Shown here in pieces: positions 1-5,868 of a DNA stretch of 7,080 nt (the stretch's first letter is position 1; each line of letters begins with the position of its first letter). The notes beneath the pieces were generated by a model, which had not been told where the DNA came from, made no database searches, and was given only the letters and a program-made list of their open reading frames with translations. The position numbers were made by a program, and so were the translations under genes. The stretch is taken from assembly GCA_046483125.1 (NCBI GenBank), contig JAWODU010000031.1, forward strand, positions 1 through 7,080, given 5' to 3'. This stretch comes from JAWODU01 sp046483125. Lineage in GTDB: Bacteria > Verrucomicrobiota > Kiritimatiellia > UBA8416 > JAWODU01.

Positions 1-148
1 CAAGGCTCATGAGATCAAAGAAAAAAGATGCATTACGCTTAAGCAGGCATATCAAAAACATCCTGAACGGTTCGTCAGAGGCGTGCCTGAACCGCCTGCA
101 ATACCAGAGGCCGCATGGATCAATAAACCGTTGGAGAAAGTCGCTTGA
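1..148 (+). CDS. IS3-family transposase, C-terminal end (partial)
   Basis: The frame starting at base 2 is open from the window edge and gives 48 residues before TGA at 146-148. It contains PERFVRGVPEPPAIPEAAWI followed by NKP. The pattern 'HPERFVxGxPxPPxxPxAAWINKP' is the characteristic tail of IS3-family OrfB integrase-type transposases, which cut and join IS ends using a DDE active site. The catalytic DDE residues and the OrfA/OrfB frameshift would lie upstream, outside the window. The stop falls about 35 bp before a TG...CA-type element end at 183, the usual spacing for this family. Only the tail is visible, so the subgroup and whether the transposase is intact cannot be judged. Confidence 0.85.
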   Translation, partial: KAHEIKEKRCITLKQAYQKHPERFVRGVPEPPAIPEAAWINKPLEKVA

Positions 149-156
149 AATCGTCT

Positions 157-183
157 AAGAAAAATGTCTCATTTTCGTTGACA
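157..183 (+). repeat. Probable right terminal inverted repeat of the IS
   Basis: This A/T-rich stretch after the transposase stop contains ATGTCTCATTTTCGTTGACA and ends in CA. On the opposite strand it begins with TG, as expected for IS3-family tips. The matching left repeat is not in the window, so the exact inner limit is estimated. Confidence 0.6.
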
Positions 184-1285
184 AATTCCGCTCGCCGACA
201 CGAAATCCCTGGATGCGAAGACGACCGTTTTCGAGTATCCGTTCGGCATTTTGCTCCGACTGAATGCTTGAGAGCATAGCCAGGACAAACTCTGTATCGG
301 ACACGGCTGCCCTTGCGGCCCGAAGACTCACGGGATCGGCATGTTCCTCCTGGAGGCGGTCGAGCCTGGACCGGCATTCTCCCCAGTGCACCCTGGCATT
401 CCACGATGAAGGAAGGTTGTCGGCAGTGATATCTTCAAAAGCGGTTATCGTGGTCAGAACATTATTGTCGGTGAATTGCTCCGGGGTCAGGTTACTTACG
501 TTCGTTGCTACAGCCTCGGCAATGTGAAGACCGAGCCGTCTGGCTTCCGAGAAGGTCTCCTCTGTACACAATCTCAACGGATTGGAACGGGTGGATGCTT
601 CAGGAAAGTACTGGACAGCAACGGTCTCCCCGAAACTCCGCTGAAGGTAATCCCGCAAATCGCCGGGAAAGTCCGCCGAAACCTGCGACGAGCTACCGTC
701 AAGTACGGATGGGGTAAGGCCGCAAAAGACGGACAGGGACAGCACTTTACCTCCTTCGCATCGCCGGGTGACGAGAACCGGGATGGACATGCCGCCCGAG
801 TTTGACGATGAGTCCTGATCCTTGAACGTGGCCGTGGTCCAGGCGATCTCCGCGGGGCATGTCGAAGCACATGCCCTGCCCGCTGCCTGAACGGCTTTCT
901 GTTTAACCTCTTCGACGTAGCCCGGATCCGGTTTGGGCCATCCGCCGGATCCGTTCCAGGAGAGCCGATGAGTGGTGGACGGACCCGAATGCGTATGTGT
1001 GCACGAGATGAAGATCGAATCTTCTTTTAACCCGACCTATTCACACACCTCCGCGCGTATGGCCTCGACCAGTTGTGAATCGAGCGCAAAGAGGTCGAAT
1101 GAGATCAACAGGAGTGACCCGGCCCCATTACGAAGGTGCACGACTGTTACCGTCAGGTGATCATGAATACCGTCTGCCGTCCGTTCGGCATAGGGAAAAC
1201 CGCAGAGGTCTACCGGACACTGCGGTGTGATGTCCATTACAGCCGTACCGACTCGCAATGCAGAGGTATTTCTTTTCTCCTGCAT
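184..1285 (-). pseudogene. Neutral/alkaline ceramidase-like protein, amber-interrupted and IS-truncated
   Basis: Starting from ATG at 1285 (SD AAGGAGG five bases upstream), one minus-strand frame runs to the IS junction at about 184, roughly 367 codons. The only interruption is a TAG at 1039-1037 (codon 83). Family features lie on both sides in the same frame: an N-terminal RVGTAVMDITP, the hallmark THTHSGP (residues 96-102, first zinc-ligand His in known neutral ceramidases), and VSADFPGD. The frame then continues into the IS as NLSTKMRHFS and stops, so the C-terminal part of the fold is missing. Known relatives are zinc amidases that cleave ceramide; substrates of distant bacterial members are mostly untested. 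No signal peptide is seen. The site that normally reads HPT (second zinc His) reads TPS here. The family assignment is firm; loss of function is inferred. Confidence 0.85.
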
Positions 1286-1290
1286 AACAA

Positions 1291-1297
1291 CCTCCTT
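1291..1297 (-). promoter_or_regulatory. Ribosome binding site of the ceramidase-like gene
   Basis: The minus strand reads AAGGAGG, then TTGTT, then ATG at 1285. This near-perfect Shine-Dalgarno sequence at 5-nt spacing fixes the start codon. It shows that translation initiation signals of the broken gene are still intact, so the decay is recent or the gene is still read. Confidence 0.85.
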
Positions 1298-1526
1298 GTA
1301 CCTGTGTCTGCTTTCGGCGAGTGGTCCCGACGCAACTCCGGGTTTTTTCTATCACGCCTGTTCTTATCTGCGTCCAATGTGTCGCCTTACTCATATCAGC
1401 ACTTTGCGTGCCAACAGGTCGGTCTCCAGCGGGTCCCAGGGTCCCCGTCAGGTCAGACCTTGAAATAACGAACAGGAAGGGGGCAGAGGAGCCTGAGGAG
1501 GAGGGATAGGGGGCGGAATCGGTCGT
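1298..1526. other. Intergenic stretch with an IS-like scar motif, no gene recognised
   Basis: No credible gene is seen on either strand. Around 1450-1460 the sequence GGTCAGACC is a short palindrome within CAGGTCAGACCTTGAAATAA, which resembles tips of small dispersed repeats or IS remnants. The stretch 1474-1515 is purine-rich and low in complexity. The minus-strand promoter for the ceramidase-like gene should lie here, but I could not find a convincing -35/-10 pair. Confidence 0.4.
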
Positions 1527-1676
1527 GGCCGGTCTGCCGTTTTGTCTGTCGCTGGTGCCGTTGCAACTACAAGGTTAGCTTGATCGAACGCCGCAATGGA
1601 CTATTATACTTACGTGTCAGCATCTGCATCTACAGTTACCCGGAATCACGTCGATGCCAATCTGTTTAGACTGACG
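1527..1676 (+). repeat. Repeat A, copy 1 (about 150 bp, upstream of the QueG-like gene)
   Basis: This segment aligns end to end with 5687-5835. By eye I count about 17 substitutions and one 1-base gap, roughly 88% identity. A long identical core begins TTGCAACTACAAGGTTAGCT. Similarity starts at GGC(C/A)GGTCTG and stops after CTGACG in both copies, with unrelated sequence beyond. Both copies are in the same orientation, and each sits just upstream of a plus-strand gene whose 3' end is marked by repeat B. No transposase is encoded in it. Confidence 0.9.
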
Positions 1677-1754
1677 GCTGTTGACACCAGGGCAGGAATC
1701 GGAGGTCGCACGGATGGGCGACAAGACATTGTTGATCCGCGGTTGCTACGCTGA
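1596..1754 (+). other. Short open frame in repeat A, coupled TGATG to the QueG-like start
   Basis: An ATG in repeat A opens a 52-codon frame beginning MDYYTYVSAS. Its TGA (1752-1754) overlaps the ATG at 1754, giving TGATG, an arrangement typical of translational coupling. No Shine-Dalgarno is visible before the ATG. In the second repeat copy the equivalent frame (5755-5844) has 29 codons and ends before the MarC-like gene. Codon differences between copies fall on positions 1, 2 and 3 in the ratio 2:4:3, so there is no sign of selection on a peptide. It is probably not a protein gene, but it could act as a leader frame. Confidence 0.25.
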
Positions 1755-2755
1755 TGAGGAACAGGGAAGAAGCAGAACAAATGAGTGAGCAACCGCAAAC
1801 CGGAAAGAATCCGCTTGAAACGGCAAAGGCCGTCAAGAAGGCGGCCGCCGATATCGGCTATGTGGAATGCGGTATCACGACGGCCGATCCGTTTCCCGAA
1901 TATGCGGAAGCCGTTACAGGATTCATCGACCGTTTCCCGGAAACCACCGATCTCTACGAAAACATGAAAAGACGGGCCGAGCCCCGTGCGGCAAATTCCT
2001 GGGCACGGTCCATAATCGTTTGCGTCCGACGATACGGAAAATACGAATTTCCCCGGGAACTGGCGGGGCATATCGGCCGGAATTATCTGTGCGATTCCCG
2101 CTACGCCGGCAACCCGGAACACACCATGCCTGCAAGAATGAGCGAAGCTCTCAAACAGATGGGCCTTCGCATCCGCCGCGGCGGCACCCCCGACCGCCAT
2201 GCGGCGGCCCGCGCCGGCGTTGTGCGAATCGGGCGAAACGGGTTTGCATACCACGACAACTTCGGCTCATGGATCAATATTCTAACCTGGCTGGCCGACG
2301 CCGAATTGCCGCCCGATGAGCCAACCACTGACTGTCCCTGTCCCGAAAATTGCCGGATCTGTATTGACGCTTGTCCGACCGGCGCCCTCTGTGAGTCTTT
2401 TGTCATGCGAATGGACCGCTGTATCGCGTATCTCACCTATCACGCGCCGGAACCCATCCCGCACGAGCTGTGGGAAAAGATAGGCGGATGGATCTACGGA
2501 TGCGATGTCTGCCAGACGGTGTGTCCCCTGAACCGGGGCAAATGGCAGGCGAAAGAAAGCATGCCGTGGATGAAAGACATTTTGCCATGCATGACACCAA
2601 AAGCTCTTGCCGAGATGGACGATGCAACATACCGTGAAAAAGTCCACCCCGCGTTCTGGTACATTTCCCCGGAAAACCGCGCGCGCTGGCAGGCGAACGC
2701 AAATCGTGCACTCAGGCAGGGAGCCCGGGGGGTCAGCCCCAAAAATACAAAATAG
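1754..2755 (+). CDS. QueG-like double [4Fe-4S] cluster protein (epoxyqueuosine reductase family)
   Basis: The 333-aa product resembles the QueG/reductive-dehalogenase-like family, cytosolic cobalamin and iron-sulfur reductases; true QueG makes queuosine in tRNA. Visible features are AARAGVVRIGRNGF (about 151-164, cf. QueG AEKAGLGWTGKHTL), a first cluster motif C196-x3-C200-x2-C203-x3-C207-PTGA, C223 in RCIAYLTY, and a second cluster C250-x2-C253-x3-C257-P. There are deviations: the first spacing is C-x3-C rather than C-x2-C, and the VDS/VDT segment holding QueG's catalytic Asp reads IRRGG (140-144). A related but distinct reductase is therefore as likely as QueG. ATG 1754 overlaps the upstream stop (TGATG). 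An in-frame ATG at 1781 after AGGGAAG is the alternative start. The last residues, GVSPKNTK, are encoded by repeat B. Confidence 0.8.
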   Translation: MRNREEAEQMSEQPQTGKNPLETAKAVKKAAADIGYVECGITTADPFPEYAEAVTGFIDRFPETTDLYENMKRRAEPRAANSWARSIIVCVRRYGKYEFPRELAGHIGRNYLCDSRYAGNPEHTMPARMSEALKQMGLRIRRGGTPDRHAAARAGVVRIGRNGFAYHDNFGSWINILTWLADAELPPDEPTTDCPCPENCRICIDACPTGALCESFVMRMDRCIAYLTYHAPEPIPHELWEKIGGWIYGCDVCQTVCPLNRGKWQAKESMPWMKDILPCMTPKALAEMDDATYREKVHPAFWYISPENRARWQANANRALRQGARGVSPKNTK

Positions 2756-2793
2756 CGTTGTTTGATTTACCCCGGCTGATATCTGATATGTCT
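2721..2793 (+). repeat. Repeat B, copy 1 (3' end of the QueG-like gene)
   Basis: This matches 6503-6573 closely: a small G-rich/C-rich hairpin around TCAGCCC, then AAAATACAAAATAGCGTTGT, then TTGATTTACC..CGGCTGATAT and ATATGTC. The stop codon of the QueG-like gene (TAG 2753-2755) lies within it. Copy 1 has a tandem CTGATAT at 2776-2789. The hairpin is followed by A-rich, not T-rich, sequence, so it is not a standard rho-independent terminator for the plus-strand gene. Confidence 0.85.
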
Positions 2794-2794
2794 T

Positions 2795-2821
2795 CCCCGA
2801 AATGCCGGCCTATTTCACGGG
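2795..2821. other. Imperfect palindrome between convergent genes
   Basis: CCCCGAAAT, an 8-base spacer (GCCGGCCT) and ATTTCACGGG can pair with one bulged base. It lies between the ends of the plus-strand QueG-like gene and the minus-strand esterase gene. No T-run follows on either strand, so a termination role is only a guess. Confidence 0.3.
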
Positions 2822-2919
2822 AAGATCTTCTCGGTTCAACAACCTCCAACTCCGGGATTTCCGATGTGCCGGGTGCGGGAAAAGGCTTGCAGTCATTCAT
2901 GGCTCATATCGTCAGGTTT

Positions 2920-4839
2920 TCAGCGACACAACGTCCCGCCTGCCACCGCGTCGAGCATTTCACCCATTTTTTTCACTGCCGGCGGAGGGTTCTCGTGTTC
3001 CGTGCCCGCCCCAAGTATGAGCCATTTCTTTTCCGGCGGCAGACGTTCCAGTTTTCGGTAAGCCGCAAGCCCTCCCGATACGTGCACGGTCAGATCGCCG
3101 ATGTTGTGACTTATCACCGTCGGACACCGGATCATGAGGCAGAAGTTTGCCGCGTCAAAATAACTGAGAAATTTTTCAGCTTCGTTTTGAGAAACCCCGG
3201 ATCTGATCTGTCCCGTACGCGATCGCAAGAGCGGGTAAGGACGGACGGTAGTCTGCAGTTGACAGTGCGAGGGACAATCGGCCAGGCACAGGCATAGCCC
3301 GGGATCCAGCGCGGCGGCCGCAAGCGCAAGGGCACCCCCCTGGCTTCCTCCTTTCGCGACCACACGGGAAAGATCAAACGGCATGTCCAGCGCTTCAAGC
3401 ACTTCGCGTGATCTGGCCATCGTGCTGAACCAGTAACGCCCTTCGTATGTTTCCCTGTTTTCCATCGGTCCCCACCACGGATGATTGAACGGTATGTCGG
3501 CTTCGTCGGGCCTGTGTCCCCTTATCAGAGGGACAAACCAGGCAAATCTCCGGTCAATATCAACCTTAGACCCGTGAATTCTGCCGGCCATGTTCCATCC
3601 CCTTATGTTGGGATGAGCAGTTATGATCACCGGCAGGTTACCGTCAGTTTTAGAAGGATGGAATATCATGGCGTGAATACGCCTCGGCGGCAATACGTTG
3701 TAAGACACTTCCACAAGTTCCCATCCGCCCCTTTCAAACCTTGCTTCCTCTTTCAAATCAAGTGAACACGATTTCTGCTCGTCAAGTGTAGATTGCCAGA
3801 ACGCATTGTAATCATCCTGCCGGGTATCCTCGGGTTCGTAAGCTTCCAAATCGAATACCAGCCGGAAATGGTCGGCCCAGAGCAGACGTTCGCCCGATCC
3901 CACCAGACGTCCCCACACATCAGCGGCGCCCGGTTTTGACAACTCAAAGCTTTCCCCCACCAGTTCGACCGCCCCGGACGACGCAACAGGCTTGACGTCT
4001 TCCCGCCGTTCCAAGAGAGAACCGTCCATATGCGCTACCTCCACTTCGGCGGCAATCCTGCGCTCTTCCGTGTCAAGATTAACGCACCCGACACCAATCC
4101 GCGGAAGGTTTTTGCCGTCGAACACAGGCATACCCGCACCCCGCGCAGGCTCGGAGACACCAGGAGGAAGCGGCGGACCGCCCGAAACCGAAAAACGCGG
4201 CGACGCGATCCAGTGTTCGAGCCGCTTCTTAACTCCGATTTCAATATCAAATTCATTGCCCGTGAAACCGCGACACGGCAGTACGAGACACGCCAGACGG
4301 CCGACTTCCGGCATTGAAATGGACGCAACCTTTATTCTGCCCTCGAGCCTGAGCCATGCCCCCGACTCGTGCACCACAACAGCGCATTCCCCCTCCTTTT
4401 CCGCCGGACGCCGCGAACGCAGATCACAGGTTTCCATGGACGCCACATACTGTTTGGGCCTTCCCAGGCGAATCAGGCTCACGCCGGCCGCGGGAAATAT
4501 CAGAAGTTCATGGTCATCTGCAAGGTTGAACCCCGCGTAAAGCCTCAACCTGGCGGGTTCCCGGCAATGAAATCTCTGAACGAATATACCGTCGCCGACT
4601 TCAGCCTCACGAAGATGCCTGCCGGGTGCGGGAGTTATTTGGGCAAATGAGAAAGTGCCGGTTATTCCGTTCTTACCGCTGAAAACAAATCCTGCGAAAC
4701 CCGGCGGCGCGGCAAATATTTCGTGATTGTCCACCGAAAGACTGACCCAGCCGCGGCCCGGCTCGGCAAGTAGAGAGTAATTATCCCCTTCGTAGTAAAG
4801 ACGGCTCGGACTCGCCCGCCACTGGCACTTTGCATTCAT
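2920..4839 (-). CDS. AXE1-type alpha/beta-hydrolase (acetyl xylan esterase-like) with long N-terminal extension
   Basis: The 639-aa product has a C-terminal half (from about 343, DYNAFWQSTLDE) that follows the acetyl xylan esterase/cephalosporin-C deacetylase family, enzymes that remove acetyl groups from sugars. The nucleophile elbow KGGSQGG places Ser499. Asp582 in NIGDLTVHVSGGLAAY aligns without gaps to the family's 'GLxDxxxPxSTxxAAY', and His615 in GTEHE completes a plausible triad. Residues 1 to about 340 are beta-rich-looking, with many Gly and short hydrophobic strands; I cannot name this domain, though an accessory or carbohydrate-binding module is possible. No signal peptide or membrane segment is evident, suggesting a cytosolic enzyme. 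ATG 4839 is the first in-frame ATG; no good Shine-Dalgarno precedes it. The frame is intact and is convergent with the QueG-like gene. Confidence 0.85.
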   Translation of the reverse strand: MNAKCQWRASPSRLYYEGDNYSLLAEPGRGWVSLSVDNHEIFAAPPGFAGFVFSGKNGITGTFSFAQITPAPGRHLREAEVGDGIFVQRFHCREPARLRLYAGFNLADDHELLIFPAAGVSLIRLGRPKQYVASMETCDLRSRRPAEKEGECAVVVHESGAWLRLEGRIKVASISMPEVGRLACLVLPCRGFTGNEFDIEIGVKKRLEHWIASPRFSVSGGPPLPPGVSEPARGAGMPVFDGKNLPRIGVGCVNLDTEERRIAAEVEVAHMDGSLLERREDVKPVASSGAVELVGESFELSKPGAADVWGRLVGSGERLLWADHFRLVFDLEAYEPEDTRQDDYNAFWQSTLDEQKSCSLDLKEEARFERGGWELVEVSYNVLPPRRIHAMIFHPSKTDGNLPVIITAHPNIRGWNMAGRIHGSKVDIDRRFAWFVPLIRGHRPDEADIPFNHPWWGPMENRETYEGRYWFSTMARSREVLEALDMPFDLSRVVAKGGSQGGALALAAAALDPGLCLCLADCPSHCQLQTTVRPYPLLRSRTGQIRSGVSQNEAEKFLSYFDAANFCLMIRCPTVISHNIGDLTVHVSGGLAAYRKLERLPPEKKWLILGAGTEHENPPPAVKKMGEMLDAVAGGTLCR

Positions 4840-4880
4840 AACCGTATCCGCATGTTGACTGAGAAAATATTATCACCCAG

Positions 4881-4909
4881 CTTTAACATCCAGACAGTGA
4901 GCACGTCAA
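4881..4909 (-). promoter_or_regulatory. Candidate promoter for the esterase gene
   Basis: The minus strand has TTGACG, a 17-base spacer and TTAAAG, about 40 bases upstream of the ATG at 4839. The -35 box is good (5/6) and the -10 box is poor (3/6). A nearby GATAAT at 4868-4873 is a possible alternative -10 but lacks a matching -35. Confidence 0.25.
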
Positions 4910-5124
4910 CTTTTTCAGCCGGGCTGAGGGGTCCCTGTTCGGGTTGGAATGCGGGAAGCAAGATTGCAAAGCAGGGGAAACGCGGCGCCGGTGGTGAACT
5001 CCGGAAGAGGTGGGAGTGTTTCGGCGCGAGTTCGCGTGCGAAGCGTGTTATGGCTGTCGTTGTTCAAGCCACAACGCTACATTACACCCTGCCCGGCATA
5101 AGGACCAACTGAACCGGGGTCAAT

Positions 5125-5153
5125 TTGCCAAACTTCAGCCTTTCCGATATGGT
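5125..5153 (+). promoter_or_regulatory. Candidate promoter for the MFS remnant
   Basis: TTGCCA, a 17-base spacer and TATGGT lie about 20 bases upstream of the ATG at 5175. Both boxes match sigma-70 consensus partially at 17-base spacing. This rests on sequence match alone. Confidence 0.3.
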
Positions 5154-5174
5154 TCATATTTTTGGGGATTTGAT

Positions 5175-5516
5175 ATGTTTGACTTCCTGCGAAAGAAAAA
5201 GCCGCACGGCCGACGCCGCAGTTCCAAGGCCAGGCACACTTTTACCACCGCGGTGGTTGCCCAGCCTTTCGGAGCGGTGCCGGCGTAGGTCATGATCAAC
5301 GGCGGGGTGCTGTCCCTGCTGATTCTGCAACTCGGGGGATCGAATGTGGAAGTTGGTGCCGCCTTTACCTGCAATTTTCTTGCTCAGATGGTCCGGCTTT
5401 TTGCCGCACCCCATGTAGACGTGGCCAGACACAAAAAAATGTTTCTCCGCCGGATGATTCCGGGAACCGTTCTCTTCGGGGGGCCGAGGGGTCAGAGCCC
5501 TCAAAATACTAAATAA
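5175..5516 (+). pseudogene. MFS-transporter-like gene, N-terminal stub with in-frame TAG
   Basis: ATG 5175 follows GGGGAT at about 6 nt spacing. One frame runs to TAA at 5516, interrupted only by TAG at 5286-5288 (codon 38). The basic N-terminus MFDFLRKKK is followed, after the amber, by MINGGVLSLLILQLGGSNVE and GAAFTCNFLAQMVRLFAAP. This arrangement (hydrophobic helix, 'LGGSN', second helix, 'AAPxVD') resembles the first two helices of bacterial major facilitator proteins, which usually have about 400 residues and 12 helices. Only about 100 residues remain; the frame then enters repeat B, which supplies the tail GQSPQNTK and the stop. The family call rests on a short segment. An internal start at ATG 5292 could give a 74-residue membrane peptide, but no function is expected. 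Confidence 0.6.
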
Positions 5517-5520
5517 CATT
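5484..5520 (+). repeat. Repeat B, copy 3 (partial, 3' end of the MFS stub)
   Basis: CGAGGGGTCAGAGCCCTCAA followed by AATACTAAATAACATT corresponds to the first half of the two complete B copies (hairpin plus AAAATACAAAATAGCGTT). Similarity ends near 5520, so the downstream half is missing. As in copy 1, it encodes SPQNTK-stop in the frame of the preceding gene. Confidence 0.7.
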
Positions 5521-5584
5521 AGAGGGCCAGGTCCTGCGCGCGTTTCCGAAACGGTTCCGAACACCGCCTTGTTATTCGCCGAAC

Positions 5585-5604
5585 AGTAAATCAGAGTAAA
5601 TCAG
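5585..5604 (+). repeat. 10-bp perfect tandem duplication in an IS-scar-like spacer
   Basis: AGTAAATCAG occurs twice in immediate succession and is followed by GGACAGAC. The string TAAATCAGGGACAGAC resembles tips of small dispersed elements. The whole 5521-5686 spacer contains no recognisable gene. Confidence 0.5.
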
Positions 5605-5686
5605 GGACAGACAAATAGTCACGAACTGGACGGACCAACCTTGTTCTCATCTTTTGCTTATCATAAATCCGGACGAAATCATACTT

Positions 5687-5835
5687 GGCAGGTCTGGCGT
5701 TTGTCTGTCATTTATGCCGTTGCAACTACAAGGTTAGCTTGACTGAACGCCGCAATGGACTATTATACTTACGTGTTAACATCTGCATCTACAGCTATCC
5801 AGAATGACGTCGATGCGAATCTGTTCAGGCTGACG
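5687..5835 (+). repeat. Repeat A, copy 2 (about 149 bp, upstream of the MarC-like gene)
   Basis: This is the second copy of the 1527-1676 repeat, in the same orientation, ending after CTGACG 33 bases before the MarC-like start codon. The central 40 bp are nearly identical to copy 1. The most divergent stretch is around 5711-5715, where ATTTA replaces GCTGG. Confidence 0.9.
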
Positions 5836-5868
5836 TCCATATAATACTTGTTTGATGACAGGAATGAA

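Larger units (their letters stand above)
1..183 (+). mobile_element. Right end of an IS3-family insertion sequence
   Basis: The element includes the transposase tail (1-148) and continues to a terminal sequence ending in TTGACA at 183. Read inward on the minus strand the end is TGTCAACGAAAATGAGACA, which fits the 5'-TG ends and 'GAGACA' motif common in IS3-like elements. The right boundary also coincides with the point where the neighbouring minus-strand ceramidase-like reading frame stops resembling its family. That supports an insertion into that gene. The left end, target duplication and full length are outside the window. Confidence 0.75.
4840..5174. other. Divergent intergenic region, no gene recognised
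   Basis: These 335 bp separate the start of the minus-strand esterase gene from the start of the plus-strand MFS remnant. Open frames here lack family resemblance and ribosome binding sites. It holds weak candidate promoters on each strand (listed separately) and a perfect 13-bp palindrome TCAGCCGGGCTGA at 4915-4927, which could be a protein-binding site. An IS-like GGGGTCAATTTGCC occurs at 5116-5129. Confidence 0.4.

Noticed and set aside
476..805. Plus-strand open frames over the ceramidase-like gene
   Set aside because: They are antisense to a frame with clear family motifs and have no recognisable sequence or ribosome binding site.
922..953. Two copies of the palindrome CCGGATCCG
   Set aside because: They fall in coding sequence at Gly/Ser/Pro/Asp codons of the ceramidase-like gene and are probably coincidental.
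1326..1348. Terminator-like CCCG...CGGG followed by six T on the plus strand
   Set aside because: The stem is only 4 bp with a 9-base loop, and no plus-strand gene lies upstream to be terminated.
1646..2254. Minus-strand 202-codon frame over the QueG-like gene
   Set aside because: It is antisense to a gene with intact cysteine motifs, and its composition looks like a reverse translation shadow.
4852..5112. 86-codon plus-strand frame in the divergent intergenic region
   Set aside because: It has no Shine-Dalgarno, no protein-like composition and no family resemblance.
5755..5844. 29-codon frame MDYYTYV... in repeat A copy 2 as a conserved small protein
   Set aside because: Substitutions against copy 1 are not concentrated at third positions, and the two frames end at different places.
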